64,000 nucleotides of DNA from Rhododendron vialii (Eukaryota; Streptophyta; Magnoliopsida; Ericales; Ericaceae): assembly GCF_030253575.1 (NCBI RefSeq), contig NC_080559.1, positions 27,678,501 through 27,742,500 on the forward strand, written 5' to 3'. The notes below the pieces were generated by a model, which did no database searches, was not told the DNA's origin, and saw only the letters and a list, made by a program, of their open reading frames with translations. The position numbers and the translations under genes were made by a program. Positions 45,401 through 58,655 of this stretch are shown piece after piece. The number at the start of each line of letters is the position of its first letter. Within the stretch, counting starts at the first letter, position 1.

Positions 45401-48400
45401 GAATGCCTTAAAAGTACAAGTTTCTTTATATGCTACGAATCATATCTTGTTTTCCTGATTGGCCTAGGTGTTGTAACTAGCATACCTATTTTCCTCTTGG
45501 ATTGGAAGGTTTTAGTTTTCCCAAGACCCCAGGAGTGCCTTGTGCAGTAATAAAGCTTTTTCTTAGTATTTTTATCTTTTGTAATTCATTATTTTTGTGC
45601 AGAGAGTGAAGGTGGTGTCTCTTTTTGTGGTTAAATCTGTATTTGTCTACAGCACCTTCCAGCTGTTATTATCGTGTTGTTTTGTCGGATGTAAAGTTTT
45701 GTGTTTACTTTCAGTAATTTTAACGAACCACAAATTTTTGTTTTATCTATGTGACCTGCAGGTTCTGCCACCTCCAAATGTGACTGGAGCCCTACACATA
45801 GGCCATGCCCTTACTTGTGCCATCCAGGTCTCAACATTACTGTGTCTTACCTCTTCTTCTCTCTTCCTTTAGTCTTTTAGATCAGTTTTAGTTGGTCTTT
45901 GCATATTTTAATATGCTTTTGATTTTCATTTGTATGCAGGATACTATTATTCGCTGGCGCAGAATGTCTGGATACAATACCTTGTGGGTGCCTGGGATGG
46001 ACCATGCGGGAATAGCGACCCAGGTTTATGATTACCTCACTTCTTCATTTTTGTTGCATCTCTGACATTTTAAGAGAGCATATTACCTTGAGGGGGAGGG
46101 GAAGCATTGTAGGGACATTACGTATGTATATGGTGCCTAATTCATTTAAAAGATTGACCATCAGGATCATGATAACCAAGAAGACGTGAACTTTCATATT
46201 GTATTTAGGGTACAGGGTTACACGGTTCACTGAGCAAGCTATAGTCATGCCTAGTGACATTAGCTTACTTGCATGGACATCATTGTTACGTACATTGTCC
46301 CCGACTCTGCACTATTCAGACTACTGAGGGTGATCTTTAAGGTTTATTATCTTATTGCTTTCTTACAGGTGGTTGTGGAGAAGAAAATCATGCGAGAAAG
46401 GAAACAAACCAGACATGATGTTGGCCGTGAAAAATTCGTATCAGAAGTAAGTTTGACTTGTCATTAGCTTGTTTCAGCAGTATAATTTTAACGTCCTTAG
46501 TTCAATAGAATTCGTGCCAATGTTCATTTTGCGGTGGTCTGCCAATTTGTGGTGAAAGGTATGGGGTTGGAAGAATGAGTATGGTGGTACCATATTGAAG
46601 CAACTAAGATGCCTGGGTGCCTCTCTTGATTGGTCCCGCGAGGTAAGAATTTCAGGTTTCCGAAACATGTTTGAATTTATTCCAGATGCAACCAATCTTA
46701 ATGCATGTACACCCTTGATGGCTGTTTTACGGGTCCTCTTGGTTCTCCCAACAGTGTTTTACAATGGATGAGAAAAGATCCAAGGCTGTTATAGAGGCTT
46801 TTGTTAGGCTTTACAATGAAGGTCTTATTTATAGGTACGTTTTGAACCAATCTTCTATGGACTCTTATTCTTGGATTTGTAAGTTTGGTTATTCCTAGAA
46901 GTAGAAAGTTGAAACGCTAATCTTGTGTATGAAATTTTTGCATACACAAGATTTTGCAAGTCTTGGCCATTAACTTTTGTCCGTATCTGAGAACCGATGA
47001 TCAATAGCATGAGGATAGTTCCAACTGCTCTGTGTTCACTTTTGGGAGTAATGAATCCAAGGTTGTTTATGGTCTGTTGTGTTGTTTAATTCATGGCAGT
47101 CTTTGTGAGGGCTTTGATTATTATATCTGCAGAAGGCAATAATTTCAATTGCAATGAAACATGTTTGAGGTTTAAGTGGAGAAATTGAAATAAGTATTGG
47201 ATCAAATCATCTGAAGTTAATCTAAGGACCACGATTGGTTTTTGATTTGGATCTATTTGGAGATTATATCCCTCTAACCTTCTATTTCAGGGATCTGCGG
47301 CTAGTGAATTGGGACTGCATCTTACGAACAGCAATATCTGATATTGAGGTAAGCCTTAGCCTGTTGACCTTTTGATGATTGTCATGGAGCAGTGTATCGT
47401 ATGTTCTGAAATAGCTGGGGATTTGTAGGTAGATTATTTGGATATCAAAGAAAGGACCCTGTTAAAGGTTCCTGGTTATGAAAAGCCAGTGGAGTTTGGT
47501 GTTTTGACATCATTTGCTTATCCTTTAGAAGGAGGACTGGGTGAGATTGTTGTGGCCACTACTAGAGTGGAAACAATGCTTGGTGATACAGCGATTGCGA
47601 TACATCCTGATGACCCAAGATACAACCATCTTCATGGAAAATTCGCCATTCATCCATTCAATGGAAGAAAGCTTCCTATAGTTTGTGATGCAATACTTGT
47701 TGATCCAAATTTTGGGACTGGTGCTGTCAAGGTACAGATTCTCCTTTAAGGAAAAAAATTCCAGCTGTGAAGTTCTTTTATTTGTCATTCTTGGATCTTA
47801 ATGTCTCTGAATCTTCCCTTCGTATTTCTTGCAGATAACACCAGCCCATGATCCTAACGATTTTGAGGTTGGGAAGCGCCATAATCTTGACTTTATTAAT
47901 ATATTTACTGACGATGGGCAAATAAATAGTAATGGTGGTCCTGAGTTCGTAGGGATGCCACGTTTCAAAGCACGTGAGGCTGTGACCGCAGCTTTACAGA
48001 CAAAGGTACTTTTGCTGCATAGATTGGATTGGTATGCTACTGGTTGTTATGAGATGAAAAAGCTTTTTCTTTCTTACCTATTAACTAGGACAATTTGTTG
48101 CCTGCTAAACTCAACAAAAAGACAATAAAGTAGAAAGGGACAAAGGGTCAACTTGTAGAAATGTTTTGGATGAGAGTTTGTTGACATCACTAATGGTGGT
48201 TTCAGGTTAACCTTTATTGTTGACAATGACATAGTGGTTTTTGCTTGTCATGGTCGTGTCCATGGGTAGTGCCCCTTGGCACCTTTTGAATCTAATTTTA
48301 GTTTGCTTAAAAAATGTTATGGAACAAATAAATTCTGCAACTTTATGGACTTTTCTTCTTCCTTTATATAGGGACTCTACAGAGGTGCCAAAAATAATGA

Positions 48401-51400
48401 GATGCGCCTTGGCATTTGTTCAAGAACCAATGACGTGGTGGAGCCCCTAATAAAGCCTCAGTGGTACGTAAGCTGCAACAGTATGGCCAAACAAGCCCTT
48501 GACGCAGTCTTTGATGAGGAAAATAAGAAAATGGAGATCATTCCGAGACAATATGCTGCTGAATGGAAAAGGTACTCTCAAATGTGATTTATGTTTAACA
48601 AGTGATTTCACGCTAAAAAGAGTTTCATGCCATTATGCGGAACCACGAATTACCAATATCATGAACCATTCTCCTCCTCCGGGTAGGAAGCTTTGCTCTG
48701 TTATCTATTCTGTCGGGACGTCTTTAAATATGGGAAGTGATTTTTAGCTGTGGTCTTATCCATCTTTTTCAAAGAAAAATCCATTTTCAAGCCTTCGTGG
48801 GATCCTTGTAATCCTGAACTGGAACTGTAACGTAGATGTGATTTCTTCATGCAATGCTATTATGAACTGAATTATACCTTCTAAACAATCACAGATGGCT
48901 TGAAAATATTCGTGATTGGTGTGTCTCAAGACAGCTATGGTGGGGGCACCGTATTCCTGCATGGTATGTGACACTGAAGGGTGATGAACTGAAAGAACTT
49001 GGTGCATACAATGACCATTGGGTGGTTGCTAGAACTGAGGAAGAGGCTCGGATAGAGGCCAGTCGAATATTTTCTTGCAAGGAATTTCAGCTTGCTCAAG
49101 ATCCTGATGTTCTGGACACCTGGTTTTCTTCTGGTCTTTTTCCATTGACTGTGTTAGGTTGGCCAGATGATACAGACGATTTGAAGGCATTTTATCCCAC
49201 ATCCGTGCTTGAAACTGGGCATGACATTCTCTTTTTCTGGGTTGCTCGTATGGTGATGTTAGGATTTAAGCTGGGAGGTGATGTACCTTTCAGGAAGGTA
49301 CGTGGATTTTGTCATTTCATGTAGCGGCTGTAGAGCCAGTTTAGATATGTCATCGGATGCTATTAGGTGTCAACCCATTGCCTGCCTTGTGCTCTTCTGA
49401 TGTTTGCTTTTGCTTGTAATTTCTTATCACTGGCTCGAATCATTCTCAATTTTCTTCCATGGTAGTGGCTAGGTGATGAATGTTAACCCCTTCTATTGTT
49501 TTGGAGAGGGTGGGCATGAATGTCTTTCATCCCAGAAGCTAGGAATAGCATCTAGTAAACGTTAATCTTGAGTTTTAGTTTTATTGAAAAAGTGGAACAG
49601 ACATTTCAAAACTAGATCTTGGAAAAGCTTCAAAAAGATAAGGAACAGTTTTCTTAACCAAGTTTCAAGACAAACATGGAGGGAAATGGTTTTCACCCCA
49701 TTCTTTATTGGCTAGAGTCTTTAGATATACACTTCACCAATTTTTATTTTCACGAAAAGATGAAGTGGATTCACAGATTCACTTTGAACTGTCTACAGGT
49801 TTATTTGCACCCCATGATTCGTGATGCACATGGACGTAAGATGTCCAAGTCTTTAGGAAATGTTATTGATCCTCTTGAAGTCATAAATGGAATAACCCTT
49901 GAAGGTCTTCAAAAGAGACTGGAAGAGGGCAATTTGGATCCAACAGAATTGGAAGTTGCAAAAGACGGACAAAGAAAGGACTTCCCTAATGGTATTCCTG
50001 AATGCGGTGCTGATGCTCTGCGTTTTGCCCTTGTCTCTTACACAGCTCAGGTGCATTGCTTTGTCAAGACCTTTTTTTTTCCCTCCAGATTTTCCTCTGC
50101 TTATTTTTGGTCAATCTAGTGACTTCTGTCTCCTTTTGTCCTAGTCTGATAAAATAAATCTGGACATCCAAAGGGTGGTCGGCTATCGACAATGGTGTAA
50201 TAAGTTGTGGAATGCGGTGCGATTTGCCATGAGTAAACTTGGAGATGATTATACCCCTCCAACAAATATAGTTCCAGATGTTATGCCGTTTAGCTGCCGC
50301 TGGATTCTCTCCGTATTGAACAAGGCCGTATCCAAAACGGTGTCATCCCTAGATTCATACGAGTTTTCTGATGCTGCAAGCGCAGTTTATTCATGGTGGC
50401 AGTTCCAGTTGTGTGATGTGTTTATTGAAGCAGTCAAGCCTTATTTCGCTAGTGACGATCCAAAATTTGCATCTGCGAGGAGTTCTGCACAAGACACCTT
50501 GTGGGTGTGTCTAGATAATGGGCTGCGATTGCTTCATCCATTTATGCCTTATGTTACTGAGGAATTGTGGCAGCGCCTTCCTTCATCTGGGGATTGTACA
50601 AGGAAAGATTCAATCATGCTATGCGAGTACCCATCAGTAGTAGAGGTGAGATTTTTTTTTTTCATATTTGTGTATTATTAGCGGTGATACACAAATTATC
50701 TTTCTATAGGTATCGGTGATCTTAGAAATGTCAGAAGTTTGTTTACGTTTTTGTTTGATAGAACATGAGGTTGAATCTTCTGCTTGATCATCTTGCGCTA
50801 TGACATTTTAAGTCATCAGTTAAATAACTTGTCAAGAATTTTGTCGATAGTGACATGGGTACAAATACTTATTCTTGATTTTCATTTTGAAGACTGTATG
50901 GGTAGCAGGAAAGCTAACTATTTGATCATGTTATGTCACATAAAATATACTTCAACATTTGCCAGTGTAGTTTTTTCCTACATTGCTTTTGTACTTTTGT
51001 GGAGTCTATCTTTTAGGTTGTTCATAGATTGGGTTGTGGGGTATCATGGCATATTGGTCATATTAAGCTGTGTTGGACCAGCCCATCTCATCATATCCTT
51101 ACCTGACCTTGAAGTTTTTTCTTTCAACCAGAATTTTTGTTGGTTACCCTGTTTAGATACCACCACTCTGCTCCCCATGTGGCATCGCCATGTTGTAGCC
51201 TCATCAATTGTGAGGTGACACATGGATGGATCACAGGCCAAGCCGGCCGAGGTAGTGCACTTGTTTTGCTACCATTGGGCCAAGTTGGAGGTTAGAGTTC
51301 CCGAACTTGGTATGCCTTTGCTCTCTTCACTTAATGCTGATCTTGGGCTATCTCATTGCTTACTACCTTCTATTCAAAGTCTGTGAAGCAGTTATTTATG

Positions 51401-54400
51401 TTGAGTCTGTTATGATTTGAGGTTGGTTGGTTGTCAGGTACTTAGACTATTCTTTATATTTAATGTTGTTATGTGCTTTCTTATGGAAGAGAACTTACTA
51501 AGCAGCTCTTGACTTCAACTTGGGGTTATCTTAAACGAGGCAAATGCTGTCAAATTTTTTGGTTCAGTGCATTTTTTTGCTGTTAATAAAAAAAAATCTT
51601 GGTTCAGCATATTTGTAGCTCTAGTTTGTTCTTAGACTGAAATTATTTGTAAACAGGACAGTTTTTGCTACGTGTTTGATTGACCTGTTATAAGGGTTTG
51701 AAAGTGTACAGTAATTGTCAGCCAACAAGTTACTTTGCATCTACCTTCTTGTTTGTACCTAGAAACAAATGACTGATTGGATGATGGTTCCGATGTTTAT
51801 TTTGGTTGTCTGCAATTTATGGTGGTAATAATCTGTCTGAGGTAACATCAATCGTTGCTCCTGCTAACTCGTTGCAATTTTATGCAGTGTTGGACAAATG
51901 ATAGGGTAGAGAGTGAGATGGATATGGTTGAGTCTGCGGTGAAATCACTAAGGTCACTCAGGTCATTGATGCCTGCAAAGGAAAGGCATGAAAGGTAGAT
52001 GTTTGAATCATACAGCTCTGTTACCTTTTGTATTGAAAACACATTGTTCTTGATGAGTTATTTTGTTGAAGCCTCTATATATAGTTTACCTTTGAAGTCT
52101 TACATAGGTATTGCTATGTCATGAATACTGCTTCCATTTGACAAGCTTTAGATAGTGTGAATAATGGAAATGGTAATTTCATGCCAGAGTATTTTGTTAG
52201 CATATGAAATTCTGGGTGACTTGAAACATGATATTTTATGTTTACTGCTATTTTGAGCAGCTTCAAAAATAGTAGTTGGAGAGCCGCAGACATGACATAA
52301 TATAAATAAATTCCTTAACCTGACCAAGGTGCTATGCTATTGGTTTTACTACAGTCTGTAAGGGTTTTTGCAGACTAGTAAGATTGCTAAAAATATCATT
52401 TAGCTCCATTCCCCTAGGTTTTTAACAGCCCCCAAATTTAAGCAAATTCATAAGATGGGTTTTTTTCTCCTTAGATTCAGTTAGAGTCGTGACTCGTGAC
52501 AGGGGGAGAATGGGTAGGATACCGATAAGCCATTTCATGAAATGTATTGCTTTAGTTATGATTTGAGTTGAAATGTTGTCAAATCTATTCTACTATGTCG
52601 TCATTATAGTGGCAAAATACAATTCTATTTTCAGGCGAGCTGCTTTTGCACTCTGCCGAACAGATGCTGATGAAGAGATTGTCATGAGCCATGAACTTGA
52701 GATTTCTACTCTTGCCACATTGTCATCCCTGAAGGTATGCATATGGATCTTTCATTTTCCGGTGCTGGATTTTGTTAAATCTATGTCCATGATTAGGAAA
52801 GGAGTCCTTTTGAGTTTGGCTCACGTAGAGCAAACCTTGCCACTGTCATTATTCATGAGTCGAACTTGAGTTAAGAATATAGGCACATTGAATGGAGGAG
52901 AGAAGCTGAATAATCTCCTTACTCAGCTGGTTGCGGGTGCTTGCATATTTCAAAAGTTGTAATGTGATAGACTACTCCATGTGGGTGATTCGCAATTCCT
53001 AAAAATTTCCCTGGATTTTTTTTAAGTTTATTTTGCAAAGTTTCTGTTTTGACCTGACCCCGGAATGTCCACATTCGAGGTTCTTCCCTCCGGTAACATC
53101 ATTATATCTAAGTTTTGAAATCTTTACTTATGCCTGCAAATAAGTCCCCAACCAATGGATGAAGGTGTCCCAAAAACTTTGCTCTTGTTAGCATTGCTTT
53201 AACATGTAATTTAATGTAGATCAAGGTTACCTTTCAGTTTGTTCTTTTTGTATTGTTAAGTTATTCTGACCCTGAAAATGGTATTTTTTTTAAGGTTCTA
53301 AGGGAGAATGATGCTGCTCCAGCTGGATGTGCCGTATCTGTGGTTAACAAAAACCTTTCTGTTTATCTCAAGCTTCGGGGAACTCTTAATGCAGAAGCGG
53401 AACGTGAGAAACTAAAGAAAAGGATGGAGGAGTTACAAAAGTAAGCGTCTTTTATTTTACTCTTGTGATGATATGGACATGCTACCTCTAAAGCCATTTG
53501 GGATTGTGTTGGAAGTTTGTGTCAATTCTTAATGCAAACGGCCATTGACTACCGTACAAAACCTGAATACGAAAGATGGAAAATGAGAGGATCTCTGTCG
53601 TGTTGACTACATGCTTCAAAGTTTTTATCAAGCAAGCCTTGGTTATTCAGACAATGGAATGTTCTTGAGGTTGAAATAGTAACAATAATTGCAGTATAAA
53701 CATTCTAAGTGCTCAGAGCCTTAGACAAACGAATCGTGGAAAATTTGGACTACTTTTATTGAACATTTATGGTCCGAGCCTTTAGAAGATAGGTCACGGT
53801 ACGTCCAAAATAGGTAAGAATGAAATCTTGCTCACAAAATAGGTCACTATTCATCCAAGCAGTAAAGGTATGTTTCCCCTGAACTGAGATTCAAACCTAA
53901 TTGAATTCTTGGTTCATGCATGACAGAAACTTCTCAAGTGATTAGGAGGTGACTTGCCATTTTTTAGATGTCTGATGAAGCTGTTTGCTGCGAGGGTTGT
54001 TCCTCATGGGTCTGTGATTTACTGTAGAGAATCTGTTTAGCCAGTGATCAAATATCAAATTGACTTGAGCCCATGGGTCTGTGATTTACTGTAGAGAATC
54101 TAAAATAGAAAGGACTTTCTCTCCATCTCTTTTGAGAAACTGGATCGTGTAAAGGTACTTGTGAGGAGGGGTTCCTCCCAAGTACGCCGGATGTTTTCTA
54201 AAATCCTTGACAATTATCGGAAAGTAGTGTACTATTTACAAAATTCATTAAGGTGTCCAGAGACTTTACCGATTGCTTTTTTATCTTTAAATCAGCTCCT
54301 CTGTATCTTCAAGAACTTCTCTCCCTCCACATGCAAAAGAGAATTATCAAGTACCATGTTCCCATGGCCACATGCAGAGAAGGGCAACCGTGATAGGGGC

Positions 54401-54767
54401 TTGTGTTCACAGATTTCCCTTCATATCAAGCTGTTTGAGTCTTCTTTGAGGGGATGGGATGACTGATTAAACCATTCAATGGAAATGACACTTTCTGAAG
54501 CTATAGATGTTACAGTGATTATCAGCTTTCCTTGCCTCTAATCGTTAACTTGAATAATGGAGTTTTGTGTATTTCTTTTGCAGACAACATGACAGCCTAA
54601 CAAAGATGATTAGTGCTTCTGGTTACCAAGAGAAGGTGCCGCCTCATATTCGTGAAGAGAATGAAGCAAAGCTTCGTACCCTAACGCAAGAGATTTTATC
54701 CTTTGAAGAAGCTAGTCAACACCTTGAACGTGAAATTGCAGCAGAAGCATCCGCAAATGATGAATAA
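42430..54767 (+). CDS. VALRS: valyl-tRNA synthetase (cytosolic/organellar type)
   Basis: There are 22 coding exons: 42430-42432, 42529-42567, 42705-42758, 43585-43647, 44060-44229, 44323-44395, 45762-45827, 45940-46023, 46369-46446, 46559-46642, 46755-46834, 47291-47348, 47429-47731, 47835-48005, 48372-48571, 48895-49297, 49799-50050, 50145-50645, 51888-51994, 52635-52734, 53295-53440 and 54584-54767. They total 3219 nt or 1072 residues. A Lys/Glu-rich N-terminal extension precedes the class I core with [15 protein letters not shown] (HIGH motif). The CP1 editing domain includes [15 protein letters not shown], followed by [10 protein letters not shown] (KMSKS), an anticodon-binding helical domain and a C-terminal coiled coil. 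It charges tRNA-Val; the Arabidopsis counterpart is TWN2. Exon 1 is only the ATG, and intron 1 is in frame. If exon 1 is skipped, an ATG at 42541 could serve. Confidence 0.93.
43765..43985. mobile_element. Tourist/PIF-like MITE, copy 1, right end decayed
   Basis: TTA then GGCCCTGTTTTGC begins the element in ValRS intron 4. It shares AAATAAGTACTTATTTGC and AGATCTCATCGAGATCT with the copies at 57047, 60060 and 62413. The right terminal repeat is poorly preserved, so the end is approximate. Confidence 0.6.
46919..46953. repeat. small perfect hairpin in ValRS intron 11
   Basis: AATCTTGTGTATG (46919-46931) pairs perfectly with CATACACAAGATT (46941-46953) across a 9-base loop. It is intronic and its function is unknown. 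Confidence 0.7.
54005..54101. repeat. 30-bp direct repeat in the last ValRS intron
   Basis: CATGGGTCTGTGATTTACTG plus ten more bases occurs identically at 54005-54034 and 54072-54101, 67 bp apart. Confidence 0.9.
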
Positions 54768-55599
54768 ACCTCAAATTTATCTTATCTATATTCTACCACA
54801 TGGGTCGAGTAGTTACACCACAATGCACTGAGAGAAAAGCTTGTGGTTAACCAGTGTATTCGTAATGATTCAAATTCCATCACAAGAAATTGTTTATGAT
54901 TTCAAATTCCATGTTGTCTTTGTCAAACATGAAATTTGCTGTCTGGTTTTTTTTTTTTTTTTTTTTTTAATACTAGTGGTGATTTTGTAATGCTCCAAAC
55001 TTCGTATGTAAATACAAAAACGTAGTCGATACAATCTCTCTGTGTTCGCTCGCGTGTGGAATTTCTGATGATGGCCAACATTCATAGTTTTGTTTGGGAA
55101 AACTCTCATGGGCTATGCTTGTCCAACTGGCCCTGTTTCTTCTTAGAGGCTATTGTTAGAATGTTGAATGCCAAAACAGATCATCCATTGATTTTGATTT
55201 ACTCCGTGCTACTTTACAATAAGTTTTTTTCTTTTCAAAAAAACTTATGGTTAAGAGCAAGTGATGCTTGATATGGTACATGCTATTGTTGTGCAAATCA
55301 TTTTTATATAATGCAAAAAACAAGCTTCACTGGAAAAGTTTGTATCTACTTCAATAGGCCTTCTATTGACAGGTTTTTTTTTTGACAAAGTTGTCCTCGT
55401 AATTTTTATAGATATCGACAACAATTACTCATTAAATTTGTCTTCCCACACAAGTTCTTTTTTAGGCTCTAATGTCCTTTTCTATTCTTTTTCTGATAGC
55501 ACCTGAAGATCCATCTGTACTTACCAAATATAGAAGTACAGTTTTCTCCTCACCAAAAAACAAAACAAAATAAATCCCAAAAATCACTTCAATGTACTT
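54768..55599. other. ValRS 3' flank and start of the CBF tandem unit 1
   Basis: There is a long T-run at about 54947-54968 near the 3' end of ValRS. From about 55115 the sequence (TGGCCCTGTTTCTTCTT, GGCTATTGTTAGAAT) matches 58284 onward, marking the start of the first copy of the duplicated CBF unit. Confidence 0.6.
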
Positions 55600-56304
55600 T
55601 CAAATTGAATAACTCCAGAGGGACACGTCAGCATCAAGTGCCATGTCATCTCCACCATAAGAGTGACGAGGAGGAGGCAACATCAACCCTTCCGCCATGT
55701 TGGCAAGATAACCGGGCATCCCAAAAACCGCCTCCTCGTCCATAAAAAACACTCCCTCCGCCGCTTCCGCCGTCTCCTCCGCCACGCCCGCCCCCCCAGA
55801 AACCGCCTCGGACTCCGAACCCCTTCGGAACTCCTCCTCGGCTGCCTCCGCTGCGGCCTTCTGAATGTCCTTCGAGTCCTTAGACGCGGGAATCGGTAAC
55901 TTCCAAGCCGAGTCCGCGAAGTTGAGGCAGGCCGACCGGCCCCTCAACGCGATGGCCGCCACGTCGTGGGCCCTCGCCGCCATCTCCGCCGTGTGGAACG
56001 TCCCCAGCCATATCCTCGACTTCTTGTTGGGCTCCCTCACCTCGCAGACCCACTTGCCCGAGTTCCGCCGCCTCACGCCGCGGTACACCGGGTGCCGAGT
56101 CTCCCGGAACTTCTTCCTCCCGGCGCGCTTCTTCGGGTGGCTGGAGGCCAGCATCACCTCCTCGTCGGAGAAGTTCGCCGGGCAGGCAGGGCTCCGGCAG
56201 CCCTCGGAGGAAGATTCCGGCGGGTCAATCGACCAGAACGATGACGACCCACATGGAAGTGGGTCAGAAAATTGACCAAACGCATCCATTTGACTGGTTT
56301 CCAC
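55600..56304 (-). CDS. CBF/DREB1: CBF/DREB1 AP2/ERF transcription factor, copy 1
   Basis: An intronless 234-residue protein. The CBF signature [16 protein letters not shown] spans residues 57-72, the AP2 domain about 74-131 ([38 protein letters not shown]), and the second signature DSAWK 131-135 (usually DSAWR). An acidic activation region with [13 protein letters not shown] follows, and the protein ends LWSYSI. CBF/DREB1 proteins bind CRT/DRE (CCGAC) elements and drive cold acclimation. The coding region is markedly GC-rich compared with its flanks, as usual for these genes. A second copy follows at 58656. A TATA run lies about 150 bp upstream. The CBF/DREB1 identity is firm, but orthology to CBF1, 2, 3 or 4 is not resolved. 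Confidence 0.95.
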   Translation of the reverse strand: METSQMDAFGQFSDPLPCGSSSFWSIDPPESSSEGCRSPACPANFSDEEVMLASSHPKKRAGRKKFRETRHPVYRGVRRRNSGKWVCEVREPNKKSRIWLGTFHTAEMAARAHDVAAIALRGRSACLNFADSAWKLPIPASKDSKDIQKAAAEAAEEEFRRGSESEAVSGGAGVAEETAEAAEGVFFMDEEAVFGMPGYLANMAEGLMLPPPRHSYGGDDMALDADVSLWSYSI

Positions 56305-56451
56305 TTTCCAAAAATAGGCCTAACTGGTAGCAGTGGCAGACCCAGAAGTGGTAGTATTGGTTTTGAAAGAAAGTGTTTGAAAAGTGGAGTCCGGAGAGTT
56401 GAACAAGAGAAACTTCAGTTTTCCTTTTGGGGCACAAGCCACAAAGTTGGT

Positions 56452-56463
56452 TTATATATATAT
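56452..56463 (-). promoter_or_regulatory. TATA box region of CBF copy 1
   Basis: On the minus strand TATATATATATAAACC lies about 150 bp upstream of the ATG at 56304, a plausible core promoter. Farther upstream are CACGTG (G-box) at about 56748 and CGCG at about 56553. Confidence 0.45.
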
Positions 56464-57046
56464 ACACACGTTTGTGAATGTGATTATTCCAGTTGTTACC
56501 TCATATGATCCAACTATATATATAGAGGCAGAAAGAAAAATATTACTCAATACGCGCACACGGCTTATTAGGATAGGATCGATAAGAAAACAGACAGGCT
56601 GTGTTAAAGATGGGGTCCAGGGGAGATGGGGAGTGGAAGTAGGAAAGTGCGAGAATTGTACAGCTGTTTCTTTCTTTTTTGGTCCAAGTGGCCTGAGATG
56701 GGAGAGTGAGGTTTTATTAACATGTACTGCCATATATGTGTGTACAACACGTGTGGGATGAGCAAGTGGGAGATTTGACTTGTGGAGACTCTGTGTTTTT
56801 TGTTTTTTTGTTTTGGAATGAGTACAAGTGTACAACCAAATCCTTTTCTCCCCGTTGATTTTGAATTGAATTGAATTATACATGGAGTTGAAGGGATTCA
56901 ATGAATGAATAGGTAGTTGTGTCAGTGTCGTGTCATGGGGTAAAAAATGCTGCTACTCGGATACTACTTGGAAGTTTACATGAGTATGTAAGCGGCTGTT
57001 GTATTAACACGAGCGAAGGTGAAAAGCAATACCAATAGCTCATTAA

Positions 57047-57284
57047 GGCTCCGTTTCGAAACTGAAAATAAGTATTTATTTTTTAAGAAGGCAATTTGAA
57101 GCTAAAAAATAATGTGTTTACGCAAATAATTTTTTTAGCAATATGGATATTGTTTGATAGATCTTATCGAGATCTTTTATACGGTGCAAAAAAATAAAAA
57201 AATAAAGTTTTATTTACCTTATTTTTAAGTTTGAAAATGTAAAATAAGTACTTATTTTTTAAGAAGGTATTCTGGAACGGGGCC
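57047..57284. mobile_element. Tourist/PIF-like MITE, copy 2
   Basis: The ends GGCTCCGTTTCGAAAC and GGAACGGGGCC are inverted repeats. TAA is duplicated at 57044-57046 and 57285-57287. The centre contains AGATCTTATCGAGATC, and AATAAGTACTTATTTTTTAA lies near the right end. It is 238 bp. Confidence 0.85.
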
Positions 57285-58655
57285 TAACTGCTCATAGCTC
57301 ATTAACGGCTCGTAGCCTGTGGATTTCTCATGGGAACGCGTGGACCACATCCTATCTCTAACGAGTAATTGTTCAACATCTATTTTTGGGTAGAATTCAT
57401 ACATTTAGTACTGAATCATACATAAATTTGTTGTGAATATTGAGGGTTTTGGAACACCAAGGGAGTGAGTGAATGTCTTCTCCAAAGCCGATCCTAAACT
57501 AAAGCGTAAGAGGATCTTGATTGCTTTAGGCTCCAAATTTAAGAATTTAAGGGATACTCTGCATTTTTTTCACCCCTTATAATAATTCAGCAAAAAGGGT
57601 CCATTTTTAATATTTGCTCTAAGGTCCTGAAAAGGCAGGACTCGCATTGACCCCTCCCGAGTGGGTCCAGACGTTTAAAAAGGCAAAAGAGTATAATATC
57701 TGTTGTATAAATATCAGTTGATATTAGTTGGGAAGGAAGACACAAAGGAAGGCTGGAGTGTCCCTTTAATGATTCCGAATAAATATCTCCATTTTCCCTG
57801 CGGAGTAACTTTCCTTTAAGAATTTCCTGGCCACACAAGAACCAGTGGAGGGTATTTACCCAACCCGTGGAGGGTATTTAGCCAAGAATTTATTGAGACC
57901 AGGGTCATTCTAGAGATGTCAGGCTCAAGTTGGGGAAAACTTGATGGGGACATTTGGCAGATGTTCTCTTGATGTTTAATTACAAATGCATAGGATTTTG
58001 AAATTTTTTTATTTTTTACTTGAAACCGCTTGAGGGGTTGAGAATTGAACAATTCAACTTGGTACATATCAAACGATGTTTTTATCTCATGCGCAAGACA
58101 AATATTCATTGCGAATATTATAGTTTCAGAAAATGGTCTTCCGAAATATCTGTAAAGTCATAGCATCGTAATTCTCACTTGGACTTTTGGGTGAAACACT
58201 CAAGTGAATCTCAATCACCTATTTTGCCTTCACCGCAGATTAATTTGTGAAAACATGCATCCGATTGAAACGACACTTTCTGATTGGTCCTGTTTCTTCT
58301 TTGGGGCTATTGTTAGAACTTAGAATGGTGAATGGCAACAAAGATAATCAATTGTTTTTGATATATTGAATAATCATATAGCAATCTAACAAGTTTCACC
58401 GGATAAGTTTGTATGTGGTACTTCAATAGGCTTTTGATTAACATTTTATTTTTTTTTTGACAAATTTGTCCCTGTAATTTTTATAGATATTGACAATTAG
58501 CTACTAGTATTAGCTAGTCCTCCCACACAAGTTCCCTTTTTACTTTTTGTTACTCCAATAATATAAAAAGTACGGTTTTCAAACATCTCTCCTAAGTCCT
58601 TATAACCGAAAAAAAAAAAATTCCAGAATCACTCAATATAATTATAATACTAGTA

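Larger units (their letters stand above)
56305..58655. other. promoter and spacer of CBF tandem unit 1, into unit 2
   Basis: Unit 1 spacer runs to about 58260 and pairs with 59337-62880 in unit 2. It contains a Tourist-like MITE and a conserved AACGCGTGGACCAC block at 57335. It carries no other gene. Unit 2 begins near 58284. Confidence 0.6.

Noticed and set aside
50784-51218. 144-residue open frame downstream of ValRS exon 18
   Set aside because: It lies in the intron between 50645 and 51888 and shows no ValRS or other family similarity.
55663-56275. Long open frames on the plus strand opposite the CBF genes
   Set aside because: GC-rich antisense shadows of the CBF coding sequence, with no domain of their own. 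The same shadows appear opposite copy 2.
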